Positions 57,870-64,000 of a stretch of 64,000 nucleotides of DNA are shown piece by piece. The stretch is from Cephalotrichum gorgonifer (lineage: Eukaryota > Ascomycota > Sordariomycetes > Microascales > Microascaceae). Each line of letters starts with the position of its first letter. The stretch's first letter is position 1. A program made the translations under genes and the position numbers. Location of the stretch: positions 2,261,402 through 2,325,401 of the forward strand of contig ONZQ02000003.1 in the NCBI GenBank assembly GCA_900312665.1, given 5' to 3'. The notes under the pieces were generated by a model. That model did not search any database and was not told where the DNA came from. It worked only from the letters and a program-made list of their open reading frames with translations.

Positions 57870-59662
57870 CTACGGCTGCCGCCTGTCTGACCCACCAAAC
57901 CGGTCCCGCAGCCACGAAAACGGGCGGCTCCCTCCCTCCCGCTGCGAACTCTGCTCGTTAGCCGCGGCCCCGGATCGCCGACTATTCGTCGAGGGACTGC
58001 GCGTCCTGGTCCGGGATCCCGAATCCGACGTGTTAGGCGGCGACAAGGAGCTCCGCCGCGATCCAAAATTAGGCCACCTACTATCCCGATCGCTGCTCAC
58101 GCCAGGAGGGGGGCCCCCGAGGAGGGGTTCGGGCTGTTGGTATCCTGAGGAGGGGTCACCCTTGCATCGAAAAAGATGGGGAATCCAAATGTTCTACCCC
58201 GGAACGGCGGCTGCTGTGGCCCCTGGCCCTGCTGCTGCGGTTGACTTTGCGCCCCCTGTAACCCCTGCGATTCATGTTGCTGTTGTTGCTGTTGTTGCTG
58301 CTGTTGCTGCTGTTGCTGCTGTTGCTGTGGTTGCTGCGCCGAGGGCCCCGCGCTCCTAGTCCTGTTGCTCTGCTCGATTGGGGTTCGACATATGGGGCAT
58401 GTGTTGTGCTCCTTTAGCCACATTACGACACAGTCGTCGTGGAACCAGTGCTTGCAGGGTAGGAATACGAGCTCGTCGCCGATTTTGATCTCGTCGATGC
58501 AGACCGTGCATTCGACATGGCCGCCCTCCTTGGCCAGCATCACCTCGTCCATCTTTTTCCTCTCGAGACCGGCAATCGCGCTCTCCGTTGCCGGTGGCGC
58601 GGCATTAGACTGGGGGTTAGCCTCCATGAGACCCGAGATGATTCTATCCAGAGCCTCCTGCGAGTACACGGCATCGCCGTGACGGGCATTAGCTGGGTCC
58701 ACCATGATGCTCAATAGCTCTTGTAAGCTCGAGAGGAGGTCGTGGGGGGGCCCGCGCCGGGCGCCCTGGTCGCCGGGTCGATCCTCACCCTCCTCGCCCT
58801 CTTGGGGAGGTCGGGGAGGTGGGAGAGGTCCTAGGCCTGCTAATATCGTCCGGAAAGTCCTAACGCCGTAGTTAATATCGTCTCCAGACCAATTAAAATA
58901 AAGGTCGGGGGTTCGTACTGTGGAAACTCATCCCGGTTCGTCCCCCCGGCGCCAAAAGTAATAGGGCCAGAGGTGATTGTCACATGTGTAGTATGCATGC
59001 CGTTCGGGCTGGTGAACGTGGTACGCCTAATTCCACCCCCTCCTGTATGGAATGTGGTGTGCTCATGTATGGGGCCTCCGGGAGCCATCCTATTCATGCC
59101 GAAGCCGCCAACCATGTCGATAAATCGACGGAAGACGGCGTCACCTTCCTCCGCCGGCGGGGGGCGATCGCCACCGCCTGGTGGTTGGGGGTCGCGGTCG
59201 CGGCCACGAGGGCTTCCTGTCCCGTGTTCGGGGCGCCTGCTGTCCCATATCCTCTGGTTCATCACGAATCCTCCGGGATACTGCATGTGGTCCTCTATAT
59301 CCGCCTCTTCCGGGTCCGAGTCGTCCGCATGGCGGTGGGGGGGCGATCCGGCGGACGATAGGCCAGCTAATAGCTGGTCCTCCTCGTACAGTTCTCTAGG
59401 ATCATTATCGGTCGAGACCTGCGAGGAAAGCGACGACGGTTAGTACTCAGCAACAACTTTCAAGGTAGAGGGGTCGGTCCACAAGTGCAAGTGGGGGTGG
59501 GTGACCTACGAGCTCGACGATTTCGCTCCGGCAGCTCGGACAAAGCTCCTGGCCCCCCTCGTCCTCATACCACTCGTTCTGACAGGAATGACAGAAGACA
59601 ACGGTACGGCCGGCGTTGGCATCGAGATGGCGCCCGCGGCCACCACTCGTGTTTGACGCCAT
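57870..59662 (-). CDS. RING-H2 E3 ubiquitin ligase of RNF115/RNF126 type
   Basis: Four exons, 59662-59510, 59418-58919, 58859-58101 and 58005-57870 (introns 91, 59 and 95 nt); 515 residues. The N-terminal C4 zinc ribbon (C24, C27, C41, C44; VVFCHSCQNEWYEDEGG) is the ubiquitin-binding BCA2-type finger of RNF115/126. A Gly/Pro-rich middle and the NARHGDAVYSQEALDRIISGLME helix lead to the RING-H2 finger at 335-375 (CTVC...LPCKHWFHDDC...CPIC). A polyglutamine run of about 17 follows at 396 onward, then a Pro/Ser-rich tail ending SWLRDRFGG. Such ligases act in protein quality control and membrane traffic. Introns 2 and 3 bridge frame changes: 58918-58860 (GTACGA, ATTAAC, TTAG) and 58100-58006 (GTGAGC, CCTAAC, CAG) both keep phase exactly. 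A one-base indel in the C5 run near 58905 is a less likely alternative for intron 2. Confidence 0.85.
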
Positions 59663-61478
59663 TCCCCTCGCGACCTGGTTGCGTTGGCTAGCGGCCAAGG
59701 CTGTGAGACCAAGCCCAGCGACGAGGCCGGCCAGTCGAATCGCTCTGGAAGCCAGACTGGAAATCTTAACATAGGTTCGCCCAGAAACCCTGGGCTGTGA
59801 TATTATGGGTTCGGCGTCGCCTGTCGATGCTCCTTCACCAGCTCCGTCACGTCCGACGACGTTGTGTTGGGAGGGGGCGGTATGTAATATGTGGTGGGGA
59901 ATCCGGGATGGGAGTCTCAAAGGAGCTAATACTCAGGTGCTGTTGGGCGAAATAGTGGGGCAGTAGAGGCGCGCGAATATAGAGGTCCCGTTAACTGCCG
60001 AAAGGTCGGTGCTCGAATGTACAGACGTTCTTTCGTAGAAGGAATGTAGGCCAGGGGATTGAAGGACGCGCAGGTCAATGTCGCAGATATTAGAGTAGGG
60101 GTGATATATGCTGAGAAGAGGATTCACTGGTCGTGGGTGGGTACGTCAAGGTACTCGCTCGTACATCTACCGGTTTCGGCTCGGCTTGCTGGCGTCACAC
60201 TCCCCGGGCCGTCGTTTGTGAGAGGTGATGGTGAGTGATCAAACTTCGCTGCGCTGATAAAGCAAGGTCTCGGTGGCAAAGAGGAGATGATTCTATCTTC
60301 AATATGCAAGAGATAGTTATAGGTCGCTTCCAGCTGAAGGCTGAAGCGAAAGGTTCAAGATCCGAGGTGGAAGGTTTATGTTGGAGGATGGTGGGGCATC
60401 TCGAGTGAGGTCAGCGGACACTTCATGGAATACATGTATGGAACGTTTCGAAGCGGATCGGATTAGTCAAGAGATTAAGGCGTACTGCTGCTTGCACATA
60501 GGAGGAGGCAGAGAGAGGGCTGGCTGTTTATTTATTTCAAGAGCAGCGACAGGGGTTGGGTCGAGCTCTAGGATAAAGGGCGAAGATGGGCGAGTACTCG
60601 TAGCCTGGCTGATGCTCGTCTGAAGAGACGACGGTGACGTGATGCTAGTTAGAGGCCCCGCAGATGTGATGCTTGTTAAAGTACAAGTACAAGCACCTGC
60701 CGACGCAGGGAGTGTGCGCGCCACGCCTACCCGCCCTGAGATCTGGTCTACCTATTTAAGGCGATCGCTCATATCAAATCCAATCGGGTGCATACTGTTA
60801 TCGGGATTCTGACTGTTTTAAGGTTGGGTTGAAAGCCACGCCACCGCAATACTATCCTCTAATCCAATACACTCGTCATTACATATAACCATGATTCATC
60901 ATTCAGTATTACTCCTGGATGTTGTACTTGTACGTTCTATCTTTACTAGAATATTCTAGAAAGCGGTTGGCCCCCTTGCCACTTGCTCGTTTCTACATGC
61001 GGCTCAGGTGGCAAATAGGTCCCATGCCTCGAAAGGCTGCCACACTCCGACTAGGCTACGAGGAATGAAACGGGCACGGCCAGGCGGGCATCACTTACAC
61101 TACTGCTCGTACACATCTTGCGCGACACCATTCCATCGCTGGCGGTACACCTCGCCGAGTCAATACGGCCGCCTCAGCCAGGAACTGGGTCAAAGGAGAC
61201 TAGCACGATATCTCTATATCCGCATCATCATATCATTGCCTTGCAGATACATGCCCTCAGCAGCAAGCGACAACTGCTGCTACCCATTTGCGCCATTGTG
61301 TGACAATAAATACATTCCCGACAGTCCAGCTAGCCCAAAGCTACCGCGGGTCCCAAGGTGAAAGAGGCGTAATCATATACGGTGCGAGCCAGAAAGGAGG
61401 GTGAGGGAGGGAGGAAGGGAGGGGAGTGACTACTAAAAAAGAAAACACAGCGAGGGGCCATTCCCCAGCTATCAATAA
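59663..61478. other. Intergenic between the RING ligase gene and fis1
   Basis: About 1.8 kb, no supported gene. It contains the RING ligase promoter, GTAC words near 60678-60695 and 60918-60935, and the fis1 3' UTR. Confidence 0.55.
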
Positions 61479-62190
61479 TCACCTCTTCCTGGCGTTCCTC
61501 AACAGGAAAGCGCCCACCGCGCCCGCCGCGACCGCTACGCCGCCTACTATCGCCGCGCCCATGAGCCCCTCGCGCGTCACGCGGTCGTCTATGAGCGTCG
61601 CCAGGTTCGACGCCTGGAGGTTCGCTGGCTCCGTCTCGAGCAGACGCTCGTTGTAGCGCCTCGCCTCGCCGTAGTTGCCGAGCTTGTAGTTCCCCAAGGC
61701 GAGGTAGTAGAGGCACTCGCGGCGGCGCTCGGGGGACGCGCGGAAGATGTCGGAGAGGAGGCGGACGCCAAGCTGCTGGTCGGCTCGGGAGTTGGATTTC
61801 ACAAGCCCCTGGAAGGAAAGGAGGATGAGTTAGTGGGGTGAACGGCTTCCGGGGCTTTTGGGGGGTGGGAGGGTAGGGAGGGCGCTGGGCCTCGAGTGTG
61901 CGAGGGCTTATCGTGAGGACACGTACCCAGGCGTAGTTGAACTTGGTCTGGACGCTGGTCATATCTCCCTCCTTCTCATACTGGTCGCGGAGGACCCGGA
62001 GTTCCGAGTCGTTGAGGGGCCTGGAAATGGTAAGTACGGTGTATAGCCTGTAGCGATCGGTCCTGGTAGCCTTACGTCTCGGCGTCCAGCGCATCTGTAC
62101 CAGATTCCAGTCAGTGAACCCGCGCGGAAGCCAAGTGAGGCATGGGGGAGATTCGGACGGTGTATTCTCACATGGTAATTCGGACACCAT
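61479..62190 (-). CDS. fis1: Mitochondrial fission 1 protein
   Basis: Four exons, 62190-62172, 62094-62076, 62020-61927 and 61808-61479 (introns 77, 55 and 118 nt); 153 residues, the usual length of fungal Fis1. The first two exons are only 19 nt each, together coding MVSELPYALDAET. The body is the TPR-like bundle with [53 protein letters not shown] and [10 protein letters not shown]; the C-terminus is a tail anchor (about 127-148, rich in Gly, Ala and Val) followed by RNARKR, the basic outer-mitochondrial-membrane signal. Fis1 recruits the dynamin Dnm1 through Mdv1/Caf4 for mitochondrial and peroxisomal division. All joins recreate conserved residues. It is divergent from spc24. Confidence 0.94.
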
Positions 62191-62769
62191 TTTCGGTGTG
62201 AGGTGGTGTGGTAGCTTGTAGTTGTAGTAGTCAACTAAGTACGCGGAGTGCTTCCGAACGCAAAGAAGGGCTCTTCGGATGAAAAATTCTTCTTGGTCGT
62301 CTCTTTCGTCGTCGTCCTCTTCGTCAAAACTGGTCGTTACGCCTCTCGTGTTTCAGTCGTGCTGCCTTGGCTTGGGCAGGGAAAGAGAGAAGCTCGGGCC
62401 CACCGACGTATTCTCTGACCAAGTTGGCGCGTGATGACGAAGCCGCGGTTTTTCCCAGCCAGAAACCCCGCCCCACCCCTGCCACATGTTCCCTCTCCAT
62501 GTGCTGATAAGCGATAGTTGTCCGAGCAACGTGGGTCATTCTGGGTGTTGACTCCTTGAAATTGATCGCGACGCCAAAATGGTGCGCCACTCCTACACTT
62601 TAAACACCTACTAACTAGTCTCGCTCCTAATCTCCATCCTACAGTAACGATCGCGACGTGCCTCCCATATCCCATCACGACTTACCGCGAAAAGTCCGCC
62701 GAGCGCTAGAATTTTGTAACCTCAGCTCTTCCCGAATTTTGCTAGTCGGAACAACAGAACACCGCCAAC
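62191..62769. promoter_or_regulatory. Shared divergent promoter region of fis1 and spc24
   Basis: 579 bases between divergent start codons. CT-rich near both ends; no clear TATA box. ORFs within it are not protein-like. Confidence 0.45.
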
Positions 62770-63624
62770 ATGCTTCTCGCAGAGGAACCCGCGACTGTAA
62801 GTTACCCATGCCATGCGCACCACGAGAGAACAAATGCGATGAAAAAGAGGGGAAAGATGGGAATGAGCGTATCGAATCGAGACTAACGGCGCCCCCTTTT
62901 AATCGAATAGCTCATCAACCAAACCATAAACAGCTTCAACATCAACCCCGACAAGCTCGCCATCTCGCGCATCAGCGAGTCTATCTCCACCCTCGAGCAG
63001 GCGCGCGAACTGCGCGTCCGCGAAGCTGAGCAAGCCTTGAAGCGTAAGCCTTCTTCCCTCCCCCCCCCCAAAACCAAATCCTATCCCTCTTCCTTCCATT
63101 CTCTCCCCACTTCCTCCCCAAAAGCCACTCTCTCTTCCAAGTGTCTAACGGCAAACGGGACATAAACAGGCCTAGGTCGCTCCCTCAACACGGCGATCTC
63201 CCAGCACGAAGAGCTAGTATCAGCTCACTCCGCGACGGACCACGCCTCCGAGATCGCCCGCCTCGACACGCAGAAGTTCCGCACCGCCAAGGCCGTGTCG
63301 GACATGGAGATGGAGACGGAGCGGCTCGCGCTCCAGGCGGCCGACCTCGCGGCGCGGCTGCAGGAGCTCGAGCTGCAGGGCGTCGAGGGGGACGGGGGCG
63401 AGGGCGGCGGCGGGGGGCGGAGGAGGGACCTCGTCGAGGACGAGGTGCTCCTGCGCCTCAAGGTGTACAGGAGCCTGGGCATCGAGATCGAGAGGGACGA
63501 GGACGGGGGCGAGTTCACCAAGGCGATTGTTAGGAACGATCGGAAGGGGGACGTGCACGTCGTGAATATGGATAAGAAGTTCTCCAAGTTCTTCTACGCC
63601 AATTATTTCTGGCAGAGTCTTTAG
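62770..63624 (+). CDS. spc24: Kinetochore protein Spc24
   Basis: Three exons, 62770-62796, 62911-63043 and 63170-63624 (introns 114 and 126 nt; GTAAGT/TAG and GTAAGC/CAG, branch GACTAAC in the first and TCTAAC in the second); 204 residues. Exon 1 codes only MLLAEEPAT. Residues 10-140 are helical coiled coil ([38 protein letters not shown]) with a Gly/Glu-rich break, and the C-terminal globular part carries [39 protein letters not shown] and the ending [12 protein letters not shown], the signature of fungal Spc24. Spc24 pairs with Spc25 in the Ndc80 complex, linking spindle microtubules to the inner kinetochore. The short-exon 5' end is inferred from splice signals; the rest is certain. Confidence 0.9.
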
Positions 63625-64000
63625 GTGTGGTGGGAGTGCGGACGGCGGCTGGGTCTGGGGCTGGGTCTGGGAGTAAATGGGTTTTGTTTATGCATGGATG
63701 GCGTTTTTTTGGGATATGTATGATATCCCCGTTAGGATCGACCTGGACCACGATTATGTGGGCTTCATGAGTACACGAGATTAATATTAGACATGGGTTA
63801 TCCTAAGGGAGTAAGTGAGTGGTGTATGAACTATTTGCATATCAGAGTATATCCATACATAGTCTCACAAAGACCGTCCTAGCAGACTGAGGGAGAAATC
63901 CGTCAAATTGGGACATATAGAAACCAAACGAGCCCATCCTTTGAGTCCTCCATTCTCATGTTGTCATACAATATCCTGCATCGCTGTAGAAGTCGTGAAC
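63625..64000. other. 3' flank of spc24
   Basis: 376 bases to the window end; 3' UTR and AT-richer spacer with no coding signal. Confidence 0.6.

Noticed and set aside
1..64000. CRISPR arrays, rRNA, transposase or reverse-transcriptase genes, Starship captain, secondary-metabolite core enzymes
   Set aside because: Looked for and not seen: no spaced direct-repeat arrays, no 5S or tRNA box pairs, and no catalytic motifs of these families in any frame.

Overview
The window is nuclear DNA of a filamentous ascomycete (Pezizomycotina, most like Sordariomycetes). Genes are split by short introns, mostly 50-130 nt, with GTRNGT donors, CTAAC/CTGAC branch sites and YAG acceptors. GC is high in coding third positions, spacers are long and pyrimidine-rich, and the gene set is fungal (palI/RIM9, xlnR, AA16 LPMO, ppg1, Zn2Cys6 factors). 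I cannot name the species. All functions come from reading the translations; no database search was run.

Layout. Bases 1-1342 hold the 3' part of palI (pH signalling). 3328-5577 is a conserved-looking but uncharacterised Pro/Ser-rich protein. 8781-9893 is a coiled-coil protein with a perfect ELK/EN heptad array. 11338-12147 is a tail-anchored pyridoxamine-phosphate-oxidase-like flavoprotein. 12669-14628 (-) is upf3 (nonsense-mediated decay). 15424-17594 (+) is an unusual pair: a 252-codon ORF ending 15 nt before the start of ppg1, a PP2A-like phosphatase. 18157-18957 (-) is ssp120 (secretory EF-hand protein), 19581-20865 (+) orc6, 21602-22380 (-) an AA16 lytic polysaccharide monooxygenase, 24273-25654 (-) an acidic single-pass membrane protein, and 27481-28593 (-) a C2H2 zinc-finger protein. 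29981-32245 is a DUF4238-type gene damaged by two nonsense codons and a frameshift.

From 32246 to 48279 I find no gene at all: a 16-kb desert of ordinary base composition. It ends at xlnR (48280-51244), the master activator of xylanase and cellulase genes. Convergent to xlnR, across a 219-base assembly gap, is a second Zn2Cys6 regulator with polyglutamine (52467-55264, -). A four-exon RING-H2 E3 ligase (57870-59662, -) follows, then the divergent pair fis1 (61479-62190, -) and spc24 (62770-63624, +).

How genes relate. Most are independent housekeeping or regulatory genes arranged as convergent or divergent neighbours; there is no secondary-metabolite cluster. The one plausible functional link is xlnR with the AA16 LPMO about 26 kb away, since LPMO genes are typical XlnR/XYR1 and CreA targets. 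Several genes (ssp120, fis1, spc24, orc6, ppg1, the RING ligase, the zinc-finger protein) become readable only after splicing, so single-frame reading misses or truncates them.
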